A stretch of 39,414 nucleotides of DNA from Prochloraceae cyanobacterium (lineage in GTDB: Bacteria; Cyanobacteriota; Cyanobacteriia; Cyanobacteriales; JASJDA01), in assembly GCA_030065755.1 (NCBI GenBank), contig JASJDA010000038.1, forward strand, positions 1-39,414, in the 5' to 3' direction. Shown in pieces: positions 32,114-39,414 of this stretch (its first letter is position 1; each line of letters opens with the position of its first letter). The notes beneath the pieces were generated by a model. That model ran no database searches and was not told the origin of the DNA. It worked only from the letters and a program-made list of their open reading frames with translations. Made by a program: the position numbers and the translations under genes.

Positions 32114-32824
32114 GTGGAAAACAAAGTAGTAGTAATTGTCGGTGCCAGTGGTGGCATAGGTTCAGCGTTAACAACAAAACTGGCATCAGCGGGCGCTAAA
32201 GTAGTATTAGCAGCCAGAAACACTGAGAATTTATCAACCTTAGCATCCAGCGTTGAAGCTAGCGATCGAGTTCTAACCGTACCCACCGACATTACAAACC
32301 CTCAACAGGTAGAAAACCTGATGGAAAAAGCCCTCAGCCAGTTCGCTCGAATTGACGTGCTGGTTAATGCTGCTGGTGCGGGAGTAATGAAGCAGTATAA
32401 CAAAATAACCCCTGCCGATTTAGATGCCATGCTGGAGTTAAATCTCAAGGGAAGTTTCTATACTACTGTTGCAGCCGCTAATGTGATGAAAGAGAATCGT
32501 TTCGGTCATATTTGCAACGTTATTGGTATCCTCGGAAAGCATCCGATGGCAATGGCATCAGCTTATTGCGCTTCCAAGTACGGCGTAGTGGGTTTTAGTA
32601 AATGTATGGCAGAAGAATTGAAGCGCTATGGAATTAAATTCACCTTGTTTTATTTTGGTGGGGTTGACTCTCCTTTTTGGGACAATATCAGCTTGAGAGT
32701 CGATCGCAAAAAGATGCTGTCTCCTCAAACTGCAGCAAATGCTATCTGGTTTGCTTTAAATGCCGAACCCCAAGCTGTACCAATGGAAATTAACATTCAG
32801 CCTGAAAGTCACTTATTCTTTTGA
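32114..32824 (+). CDS. Short-chain dehydrogenase/reductase
   Basis: A 236-residue classical SDR. It has the dinucleotide-binding motif GASGGIG (10-16) with ARN after the second strand (NADP(H) preference), the NAAGAG motif, and the catalytic tetrad with YCASK (Tyr and Lys). Such enzymes reduce or oxidise a wide range of carbonyl compounds, so the substrate is not deducible. The start is GTG at 32114, since no ATG is better placed. It overlaps no gene; the glycine-rich membrane protein follows 144 bases later. Confidence 0.9.
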   Translation: MENKVVVIVGASGGIGSALTTKLASAGAKVVLAARNTENLSTLASSVEASDRVLTVPTDITNPQQVENLMEKALSQFARIDVLVNAAGAGVMKQYNKITPADLDAMLELNLKGSFYTTVAAANVMKENRFGHICNVIGILGKHPMAMASAYCASKYGVVGFSKCMAEELKRYGIKFTLFYFGGVDSPFWDNISLRVDRKKMLSPQTAANAIWFALNAEPQAVPMEINIQPESHLFF

Positions 32825-32968
32825 CACTTATCGGAGAAGCTTTTAGCAGGGCGATCGCAGCAGAAGCTAGATCTATACTAGCTTCTCTAAACAGAAATTT
32901 TGATTGTGGTGCGATCGATGGAGCAAGAGACTGCTACCGTAGAAAAGAGGATATTGAGATTGAGCCAA

Positions 32969-33475
32969 ATGAACTATCTAATTGCAGTATTCCCAGACCG
33001 CATAAAAGTAGAGGAAGCATATACAGCCTTAGAAAAAGCCGATATTCCCACTGAAAAAGTTACCATCCTCGGTCAAGGGTATAAAACTGCAGATGAATTT
33101 GGCTTCATCGACCCAGGTCGACAAGCAAAAAAACGAGCAATACAAATGGCTTTGTGGCTGGTTCCCTTTGGCTTTGCTGCGGGTTACGGTTTTAATGTCT
33201 CAACCCAGTATCAACTGTTTGACTGGGCTGGAGTTGTGGGCAATCATATTATTGGCGGCATATTCGGCGCGATCGGCGGTGCTATGGGCAGCTTTTTTGT
33301 CGGTGGTGGAGTCGCTTTAAGTGTAGGTAGTGGGGATGCTTTACCCTATCGCAACCGTCTCAATGCTGGTAAATATTTGCTCGTAGTCGAATATACTAAC
33401 GGGATTAAAAATAAAGCCAGTAAAATTCTCCGCCAGTTTAACCCAGAAAATATTCAAGGATATACTCAACAATAA
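32969..33475 (+). CDS. Conserved membrane protein with a glycine-rich hydrophobic core
   Basis: A 168-residue protein. The N-terminus (MNYLIAVFPDRIKVEEAYTA, LEKADIPTEKVTILGQGYK) is a ferredoxin-like alpha/beta segment as in general-stress proteins. Two glycine-zipper hydrophobic stretches follow (MALWLVPFGFAAGYGF and IIGGIFGAIGGAMGSFFVGG), then a soluble tail. The family is common in cyanobacteria, with unknown function. The ATG at 32969 is chosen because the conserved family start is MNYLIAVF; upstream starts at 32900 or 32918 would add 23 or 17 unconserved residues. Confidence 0.75.
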   Translation: MNYLIAVFPDRIKVEEAYTALEKADIPTEKVTILGQGYKTADEFGFIDPGRQAKKRAIQMALWLVPFGFAAGYGFNVSTQYQLFDWAGVVGNHIIGGIFGAIGGAMGSFFVGGGVALSVGSGDALPYRNRLNAGKYLLVVEYTNGIKNKASKILRQFNPENIQGYTQQ

Positions 33476-33495
33476 ATCAGCACTAACCGCGATCG

Positions 33496-34275
33496 ATGCT
33501 ATCGAGAGAAGAACTATTAAAAGGTGTTGAAAATCGAGAAGCTATAGCTAGAATAATCGATCTAGCCGAAAAAGCACTCAAAACCTGGGAAGTAGCAACA
33601 AGCGATTTTCTTTCACCACCAGTACTTGCTGAAGTCAAACAAGTTTTTAACCGCTTAACCGAAATAGAGTTAATCTTTTGGGGTGGCTATCATCAAGCTG
33701 AACGTCAGATAGTGGGAATTTCTCGCCAAGAAATACCTTTTGACCAGTCCCAAATTGAAGTAGCAGCTTTAGATATTGCCGGAAATTTTCTCTTCGACAC
33801 CGCTACCCATCGGGACTTTTTAGGGTCAATTTTAGGCACGGGAATAGTACGAGAGAAAATTGGCGATATCATTGTTTTGGGAGAGCGAGGAGCTCAAGTA
33901 ATTGTATTACCGGAGATGGTAGAATTTTTACAGACATCTTTGGTACAAGTTCGATCGGTTCCCGTAAAAGTCCAGCCCATCGAACTGAGCGAACTGAAAA
34001 TTCGTCCGCCACAAAAAAAAGAAATGACCACTGTTGAGGCTTCTATGCGCTTAGATGCGATTGCCTCCGCTGGCTTTGGCATGTCTCGCAGTAAAATGGC
34101 AACCGCTATTTCTGCTGGTGACGTGCGGGTTAACTGGAAGGAAGTCACCCAGTCTAGCTACTCCTTGCAGTCAGGAGATTTAATCTCGGTGCGAGGTAAA
34201 GGACGCTTGGAAGTAGGAGAAGTTTCTGTTACTAAAAAACAGCGCTACCGCGTTCAGCTTACTAGATACAAATAA
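33496..34275 (+). CDS. Photosystem II S4 domain protein
   Basis: A 259-residue protein of the cyanobacterial PSII S4 family. The N-terminal region (LSREELLKGVENREAIARII; FLSPP; WGGYHQAERQIVGISRQE) resembles YlmH. The C-terminal S4 RNA-binding domain (about 183-245) has the signature LDAIASAGFGMSRSKMATAI and the turn GDVRVNWKEV. Family members are RNA-binding proteins tied to photosystem II. The start at 33496 lies 20 bases after the preceding gene, consistent with an operon. Confidence 0.9.
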   Translation: MLSREELLKGVENREAIARIIDLAEKALKTWEVATSDFLSPPVLAEVKQVFNRLTEIELIFWGGYHQAERQIVGISRQEIPFDQSQIEVAALDIAGNFLFDTATHRDFLGSILGTGIVREKIGDIIVLGERGAQVIVLPEMVEFLQTSLVQVRSVPVKVQPIELSELKIRPPQKKEMTTVEASMRLDAIASAGFGMSRSKMATAISAGDVRVNWKEVTQSSYSLQSGDLISVRGKGRLEVGEVSVTKKQRYRVQLTRYK

Positions 34276-34469
34276 TTAGGCGCTTGAAATATATTTACAC
34301 GAACGATCGCAATTGCTATCTGGCGATCGCAATTCTTAATATATTTGGTTTTGCAGCGGTTATCAGTGAATAGATAAGTTATAATTACAACCTCATAGCT
34401 AGCCGCAAAAAAGGCAACCAAAAAACTTGAGAGTTTTTAGACAATTACACTGATTTACTATTAGCAACT

Positions 34470-36191
34470 ATGGCCTCCGATCGATCCCAAAAAGAACCAC
34501 AGCATCATTCAACTCTCGAAGAAATTCGCTCCACGCGCCTGGAAAAAGTAGAACAGCTAAAAAAATTGGGATTGAATCCGTATGCTTATAAATGGGAAAT
34601 AACCCATCATGCAGCAGAATTACAAGAAAAATATGCAGCTCTTGCAGATGGAGAAGAAGTAGATATAGAAGTATCTATTGCAGGAAGAATTCTCGCTCGT
34701 CGAGTATTTGGCAAATTAGCTTTTTTTAATCTCCAAGACGAAACAGGAACGATTCAACTTTACTTGGAAAAAAAGAAAATTGATGCCAACATGACAGATT
34801 TGTCTGGGGCATTCAATCACTTGAAAAAATTAACTGATGCTGGGGATCTTTTAGGGGCAAAAGGGACGATAAAACGGACAGAAAAAGGAGAACTTTCTAT
34901 ATATGTAAGTGAGTATGGAATTCTCACAAAATCTCTGTTGCCTTTACCAGATAAATGGCACGGTTTGACGGATGTAGAAAAGCGCTATCGTCAGCGTTAT
35001 GTAGACTTAATTGTTAATCCTCAAGTCAGAGAAACTTTTCGCCGTCGCGCCCAAATTACAGCAGGAATTCGCCGTTATTTAGAAAACCGAGATTTCTTAG
35101 AAATAGAAACGCCAGTGTTACAGTCAGAAGCAGGTGGTGCAGAGGCTCGTCCTTTTATTACCTACCACAACACCCTAGAAATGGATTTGTATCTGCGGAT
35201 CGCCACAGAATTGCACCTAAAGCGGTTGGTTGTAGGCGGGTTTGAAAAGGTATTTGAATTAGGTAGAATCTTTCGCAATGAAGGGGTTTCTACTAAGCAC
35301 AACCCCGAATTCACTATGATAGAAGTATATCAAGCATACGGCGACTATCAAGACATGATGGCGCTGACAGAAGATTTAATAAAAACAGTTGCTAAGGAAG
35401 TTATCGGAGAAGCAAAAGTTACTTACGGTGAAGAAATTATCGACTTAGAAACTTCTTGGCGACAAGAAACTATGCACGATCTAGTTAAAGAAAAAACTGG
35501 ATTGGATTTCAATGAGTTTAAAACATTTGAAGCAGCAAAAACAGCAAGTGTTGAAGCAGGAATAGAAATTCCAGATGACTGTCAATCGATCGGTAAATTA
35601 CTTAATGAAGCCTTCGAACAAAAAGTAGAAGAAACTCTGATTCAACCAACTTTTGTTATTGACTATCCCATCGAAATTTCTCCTTTAGCTAAGCCACATC
35701 GATCGAAACCTGGATTAGTAGAAAGGTTTGAATTGTTTATTGTCGGACGAGAAACAGCAAACGGTTTTTCTGAATTGACAGATCCGATCGATCAGCGTCA
35801 GCGTCTAGAAGCCCAAGCAGCAGCAAAAGCAGCAGGAAATTTAGAGGCACATAACGTTGACGAAGACTTTTTAGCAGCTTTAGAATACGGTATGCCTCCC
35901 ACTGTTGGTTTGGGAATTGGTATCGATCGTCTGATTATGTTGTTGACTAATTCTGACAGTATTCGCGACGTAATTGCTTTTCCCCTACTCAAGAGTCAAA
36001 GTGCGGCAATTAAATCGTTTGACTACGATTCAGGTAATAAAATTCTGCGGGTTGAGTTTAACAATGGAAGCATCTACAAATATCACGAAGTGCCTGAATC
36101 AGTCTACAAGGGTTTAAAAGAGACTCCTTCGGTGGGTCAATATTTTAACGATCGCATTCGCGATAAATTCGGATTCGATCGGGAGGTTTAG
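34470..36191 (+). CDS. lysS: Lysyl-tRNA synthetase with a C-terminal KTSC domain
   Basis: A class II LysRS (573 residues; the usual length is about 500). The N-terminal OB-fold anticodon-binding domain covers about 55-160 ([20 protein letters not shown]). Class II motif 2 ([20 protein letters not shown]) and motif 3 ([16 protein letters not shown]) are intact. After residue about 508 comes a KTSC domain ([20 protein letters not shown] ... [19 protein letters not shown]), which is normally a small stand-alone protein. Such fusions occur in cyanobacteria. The KTSC part may bind the tRNA or a partner; its role is not established. Confidence 0.93.
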   Translation: MASDRSQKEPQHHSTLEEIRSTRLEKVEQLKKLGLNPYAYKWEITHHAAELQEKYAALADGEEVDIEVSIAGRILARRVFGKLAFFNLQDETGTIQLYLEKKKIDANMTDLSGAFNHLKKLTDAGDLLGAKGTIKRTEKGELSIYVSEYGILTKSLLPLPDKWHGLTDVEKRYRQRYVDLIVNPQVRETFRRRAQITAGIRRYLENRDFLEIETPVLQSEAGGAEARPFITYHNTLEMDLYLRIATELHLKRLVVGGFEKVFELGRIFRNEGVSTKHNPEFTMIEVYQAYGDYQDMMALTEDLIKTVAKEVIGEAKVTYGEEIIDLETSWRQETMHDLVKEKTGLDFNEFKTFEAAKTASVEAGIEIPDDCQSIGKLLNEAFEQKVEETLIQPTFVIDYPIEISPLAKPHRSKPGLVERFELFIVGRETANGFSELTDPIDQRQRLEAQAAAKAAGNLEAHNVDEDFLAALEYGMPPTVGLGIGIDRLIMLLTNSDSIRDVIAFPLLKSQSAAIKSFDYDSGNKILRVEFNNGSIYKYHEVPESVYKGLKETPSVGQYFNDRIRDKFGFDREV

Positions 36192-36215
36192 ATATTTGTT
36201 CATTTCGACCTCGGT

Positions 36216-38141
36216 CTACTGATTTCTTTTAAAAACCATGACAGACAGTGGAGGAATCGTAATTTCTAAAGCATAAGGCCAAGGAGACGAATTCCACTGT
36301 CTGGTTTCCAAAGTCGATCGATCGAACATCCCGCGACCTCCATACTTTTTATCGTCTGTATCTATTAATTTGCGATAGGATCCAGCTTCTCTGACTCCTA
36401 ACCAATAATTGTGATAATCATTGGGCTTAAAATTACAAACGACGATCGCAATATCCCCTGATAATTTATCTTTTCGCATATAAGTGATTACACCGCGAGG
36501 CATATCATTGCAATCAATCCACTCAAATCCCTCATTGCTAAAATCATCGATATAAAGTGCTGGTTCGGAATGGTAAATTTGATGCAAGTCTTTGACGAGT
36601 TGGTGTACTTGTTGGTGGGGTTCGGATTCGAGTAACCACCAGTCCAAGTCAACATGGACATTCCATTCTCGCGTTTGACCTAACTCCATACCCATAAAGA
36701 GGGTTTTCTTGCCAGGGTGAGTAAACATGTAGGCAAAAAGCGATCGCAGATTTGCCATTTTTTGCCCCTCATCTCCTGGCATTTTTTGCCACAGATGTCC
36801 TTTACCGTGAACCACTTCGTCGTGGGAAAGGGCTAACACGAAGTTTTCTGTAAAAGCGTACCAAATACTAAAAGTCAGCTTGTCGTGAACGTTGGAACGG
36901 TCTTGGGATTGAACGTTAAAATAGCTCAACGTGTCATTCATCCAGCCCATGTTCCACTTAAAATTAAATCCTAAGCCTCCTACGTCCGTTGGATGAGATA
37001 CCTTTTCCCAGGTAGTAGATTCTTCAGCAATAGAAAGCACCCCTGGATAATAGTGAAAAATTGCGTCGTTCAATTGACGGAGAAACTCTACTGCTTCTAG
37101 GTTTTCTCGACCGCCATAAGCATTAGTTAGCCATTCTTGTCGTTCGTAGTCGAGATAGAGCATAGAAGCAACTGCATCGACTCGAATCCCGTCAATATGA
37201 TATTTGTCAAACCAGAATAAGGCACTAGCAATGAGAAAATTGCGAACTTCATTGCGATCGTAATTGAAGACGAGAGTACCCCAACCTTTATGTTCTCCTT
37301 TGCGCCAATCTGCATATTCGTAAAGATGATTTCCATCAAATAAGGCAAGACCGTGCGCGTCTTTGGGAAAATGCCCTGGTACCCAATCTACAATAACTCC
37401 AATCCCTTCTTGGTGACAGCGATCGACAAAATACATAAAATCTTGAGGCGTGCCATAACGGGAAGTGGGAGCGTAGTAACCGACCACTTGATACCCCCAA
37501 GAACCGTCAAAGGGGTGTTCTGTAATGGGTAACAATTCAATATGAGTGTAGCCGACTTCCTTAACATAGGGAATGAGTCGATCGGCCAATTCTCGATAGG
37601 TTAAAAAGCGCCCGCCAGGCTTGTGGGGAACTGGGACGGTTTCGCCACTTTCAGGAGGGGTTTGAACACTAGAATGCAGCCAAGAACCCAGATGCACTTC
37701 ATAAATAGAAATTGGCATGTTCTGGGGATTGCTGTTGCTGCGTTTGTCTAACCAAGATTCATCCTGCCAAGAATAGGATAAATCCGTAACGATCGATGCT
37801 GTAGCTGGGCGCAACTCCTGTTGATAGCCATAGGGATCGGTTTTAAAGTTGCGATCGCCTTTCGAATTTTTGATGGCATATTTATACTTTTCACCCAGTT
37901 TGAGATCCGGAACAAATGCTTCCCAAATTCCTATCTTATTGCGCGCCATCAAACACTGACGATCGTCCCAGTTGTTAAAATCTCCCACTACCCCAACTTC
38001 CTGGGCATCAGGTGCCCAAACTGCAAAATAAACCCCCAATTTTCCATCCCTTTCGGTCAGGTGAGCGCCTAGTTTTTCGTAGATGCGATAGTGTTTTCCT
38101 TCTCCGAACAAATACAAATCAAAATCTGTAAGCAAAGTCAT
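36216..38141 (-). CDS. glgB: 1,4-alpha-glucan branching enzyme
   Basis: A 641-residue GH13 branching enzyme that introduces alpha-1,6 branches into glycogen. The N-terminal CBM48-type beta domain (FAVWAPDAQEVGVVGDFNNW) is followed by the TIM barrel with catalytic Asp in GIRVDAVASMLYLDY, Glu in SIAEESTTW and the conserved LSHDEVVHGKGHLW. The C-terminal beta-sandwich (GGRGMFD, PPLSVMVFKR) is complete. It is shorter at the N-terminus than the long GlgB form (about 730-770 residues) and lacks the first N-domain, as in several cyanobacteria with more than one isoform. It runs towards lysS, 24 bases from its stop. Confidence 0.96.
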   Translation of the reverse strand: MTLLTDFDLYLFGEGKHYRIYEKLGAHLTERDGKLGVYFAVWAPDAQEVGVVGDFNNWDDRQCLMARNKIGIWEAFVPDLKLGEKYKYAIKNSKGDRNFKTDPYGYQQELRPATASIVTDLSYSWQDESWLDKRSNSNPQNMPISIYEVHLGSWLHSSVQTPPESGETVPVPHKPGGRFLTYRELADRLIPYVKEVGYTHIELLPITEHPFDGSWGYQVVGYYAPTSRYGTPQDFMYFVDRCHQEGIGVIVDWVPGHFPKDAHGLALFDGNHLYEYADWRKGEHKGWGTLVFNYDRNEVRNFLIASALFWFDKYHIDGIRVDAVASMLYLDYERQEWLTNAYGGRENLEAVEFLRQLNDAIFHYYPGVLSIAEESTTWEKVSHPTDVGGLGFNFKWNMGWMNDTLSYFNVQSQDRSNVHDKLTFSIWYAFTENFVLALSHDEVVHGKGHLWQKMPGDEGQKMANLRSLFAYMFTHPGKKTLFMGMELGQTREWNVHVDLDWWLLESEPHQQVHQLVKDLHQIYHSEPALYIDDFSNEGFEWIDCNDMPRGVITYMRKDKLSGDIAIVVCNFKPNDYHNYWLGVREAGSYRKLIDTDDKKYGGRGMFDRSTLETRQWNSSPWPYALEITIPPLSVMVFKRNQ

Positions 38142-38229
38142 CTTTCAATTTTTTTTCATTGTTATAAATGAGGGGTATTATCTTTTGTTACTTGCGATAA
38201 TTAAATCTATATTATTAATTTATTTTTAA

Positions 38230-38949
38230 CTACTCTTGCAACTCCATCCCGTTTTCTACAAACAGTTCTGTTAGTTCTTTACTCATTAAGCGATCTTGAT
38301 GTAACATGGCGATACATCGCTTAGCAAAGTCATCGTCTTTTTGAATCTTTTTCATCAAAAATTCTTTCACCGAATTTCGATCGATCTGTTGAGGACCATA
38401 TAAATTTTCAACTTCTTCAACAGACCGATTCAGATAAATATCTTTATCCTGAACTTCATCTTCATAGATTACTTCCTTACTCATCCACTCCCACTCGACT
38501 CGCTGAATCCAGAGTTTTTCACCTGAATAAATTGAGTTGATATTAAGAGTTAAATCTTCAGTTACATACCAGTAGGTATCGGGATCGTCATACATATGAC
38601 CGTTTAAACTGTTCGGTAAAGTCACGTGATTTCCTGAAAAATTACGGATATTAACGTTAGCATTTTCTGTGGTTCGATAAGCCAATTTCAACCGCAGATA
38701 AAGTCCTTCTTTTTCGTATTTATCTTTGTGAGGAAGGAGATTGTAAAAACAGATCGCAGGACCAGCCTCATAAATTTCAATTAACCCTTGTCCGCGATCG
38801 ATATGCCAGTTTGGTCCGTAAATAGCAGCATCTACAGCCCAAGCCGTTCCACTCTGACCTAAAATATCAATTTCTTGGGCAAAATAGGGGCGCGGCATGA
38901 CTGTTTTTCGCACGCGGGGAAAAAATTCTCTTTGAAATTCCATCGACAA
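38230..38949 (-). CDS. Conserved hypothetical protein
   Basis: A 239-residue soluble protein. The first part is beta-rich (WAVDAAIYGPNWHIDRGQGL; AICFYNLLPHKDKYEKEGL; HVTLPNSLNGHMYDDPDTYW), while the last 70 residues are helical and charged (RNSVKEFLMKKIQKDDDFAK). There is no signal peptide or known catalytic motif. Many Trp and Tyr residues suggest a carbohydrate- or nucleotide-interacting surface, which is only a guess. It starts with ATG at 38949, and a second ATG lies two codons downstream. It is co-oriented with glgB, whose start is 88 bases away. Confidence 0.65.
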   Translation of the reverse strand: MSMEFQREFFPRVRKTVMPRPYFAQEIDILGQSGTAWAVDAAIYGPNWHIDRGQGLIEIYEAGPAICFYNLLPHKDKYEKEGLYLRLKLAYRTTENANVNIRNFSGNHVTLPNSLNGHMYDDPDTYWYVTEDLTLNINSIYSGEKLWIQRVEWEWMSKEVIYEDEVQDKDIYLNRSVEEVENLYGPQQIDRNSVKEFLMKKIQKDDDFAKRCIAMLHQDRLMSKELTELFVENGMELQE

Positions 38950-39414
38950 CGTTAAATTTAGTTAAAGTTTTATTATTATACATAATTAATATTGAGAGTA
39001 ATAACAATTGGTATACTTAAAATAACTAATAGATAAGTTTTTCCCTAGGCTGGCAAAAGTACCTTGGCAAAAGCAGCAATCTTCTGTAAGCTAGAGGATG
39101 CGAGCATAAATAGCAATTAATGGCGAGAAAAAACCCTTTTCTGACAGAAATTGATTCATTAGTACTAAATTGTCTCAATCAAAAGTTCCCTAGCTGGGTA
39201 CTGCTTGCAGCAGCCCTTGCGCTCCCGCCACATGTGGATTGCATTTCTTAAGAAATCTTACTAGCTCGTAGTATTTTGTCAAGTAGTTCTGCTGAATTAG
39301 AACTGTTAATAAAAGAGATAAAAGATTTCTGACCAGTACGAATTAAAACAGCATTGAATGCGATCGAAGAAGTATTTAAGAAAAAAGCCGATCGCCATGC
39401 TAATAACGAATTAA
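38950..39414. other. Gene-free window end
   Basis: An open frame of 43 codons from ATG at 39120 (MARKNPFLTEIDSLVLNCLN...) has no recognisable family and may be chance or a fragment. The rest shows no gene, RNA or repeat that I can name, and the window ends within it. Confidence 0.35.

Noticed and set aside
39120-39251. 43-codon gene at the window end
   Set aside because: There is no recognisable family and no good Shine-Dalgarno; it was kept only as a note.

Overview
This window is cyanobacterial chromosomal DNA. It is AT-rich and dense in the HIP1 octamer GCGATCGC. It carries families typical of cyanobacteria: a CnfR/PatB-type regulator, DUF760 and DUF2949 proteins, the photosystem II S4-domain protein, Nif11-type leader peptides and a LysRS-KTSC fusion. 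No photosystem, nif structural or complete rRNA genes are present, so the genus is left open.

Layout. (1) 1-2050: a Nif11-leader RiPP precursor. Its promoter and first codons are repeated in inverted orientation at the window edge, with a nested pair of decayed mobile elements (IS1-like remnant plus MITE) between the copies; a short RTX-repeat protein follows. (2) 2587-8660: coxB-coxA-coxC (aa3-type terminal oxidase), a small helical-repeat protein and cnfR, the ferredoxin-HTH activator of nitrogen-fixation genes. This suggests an oxygen-consumption and nitrogenase-regulation neighbourhood. (3) 8661-14035: small genes, including a lipid-anchored phospholipase-D-like protein, DUF760, DUF2949 and a ThiF-like E1, plus an IS1 scrap. 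(4) 14036-18907, minus strand: an unknown protein, two coupled GNAT paralogues, a KptA/Tpt1 RNA 2'-phosphotransferase, a GATase1-like protein and a small protein of possible ADP-ribosyltransferase type, with an orphan IS200/IS605 omega-RNA-like remnant in the middle. A KMO-like FAD monooxygenase follows on the plus strand.

(5) 20785-24296, minus strand, is the most remarkable part. A strong promoter (TTGACA-N17-TAGTAT) precedes a 66-residue protein gene. About 1.6 kb of tandem non-coding RNA units follows, then a gene for a Ro60-like TROVE/VWA protein. Each unit has 5' and 3' ends that pair into a two-part stem with a shared internal loop (CCUAAC opposite ACUUG). Each stem presents a different module. 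Three modules are tRNA-like in normal order (Trp CCA-like, Leu UAG-like, and a broken Lys-like one). Two are circularly permuted tRNAs whose acceptor stem is closed by a 7-nt loop. One mimics helices 69-71 of 23S rRNA, with a 19-nt exact match to the universally conserved I-CeuI-site sequence. The last is unassigned. I read this as a tandem array of bacterial Y RNAs that mimic tRNAs and rRNA and are made together with their Ro60 partner. An IS605-type remnant has broken one unit, and the sequence next to the right end of its omega RNA is tRNA-like.

(6) 24331-28313, minus strand: a Ser/Thr kinase, and a P-loop ATPase overlapping a TPR protein whose repeats are nearly identical at DNA level. 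(7) 28508-39414: housekeeping and accessory genes: a PNPOx-fold flavoprotein, an N-acetylmuramoyl-L-alanine amidase, a TPR protein, an SDR, a glycine-rich membrane protein, a PSII S4 protein, lysS-KTSC, glgB and an unknown protein.
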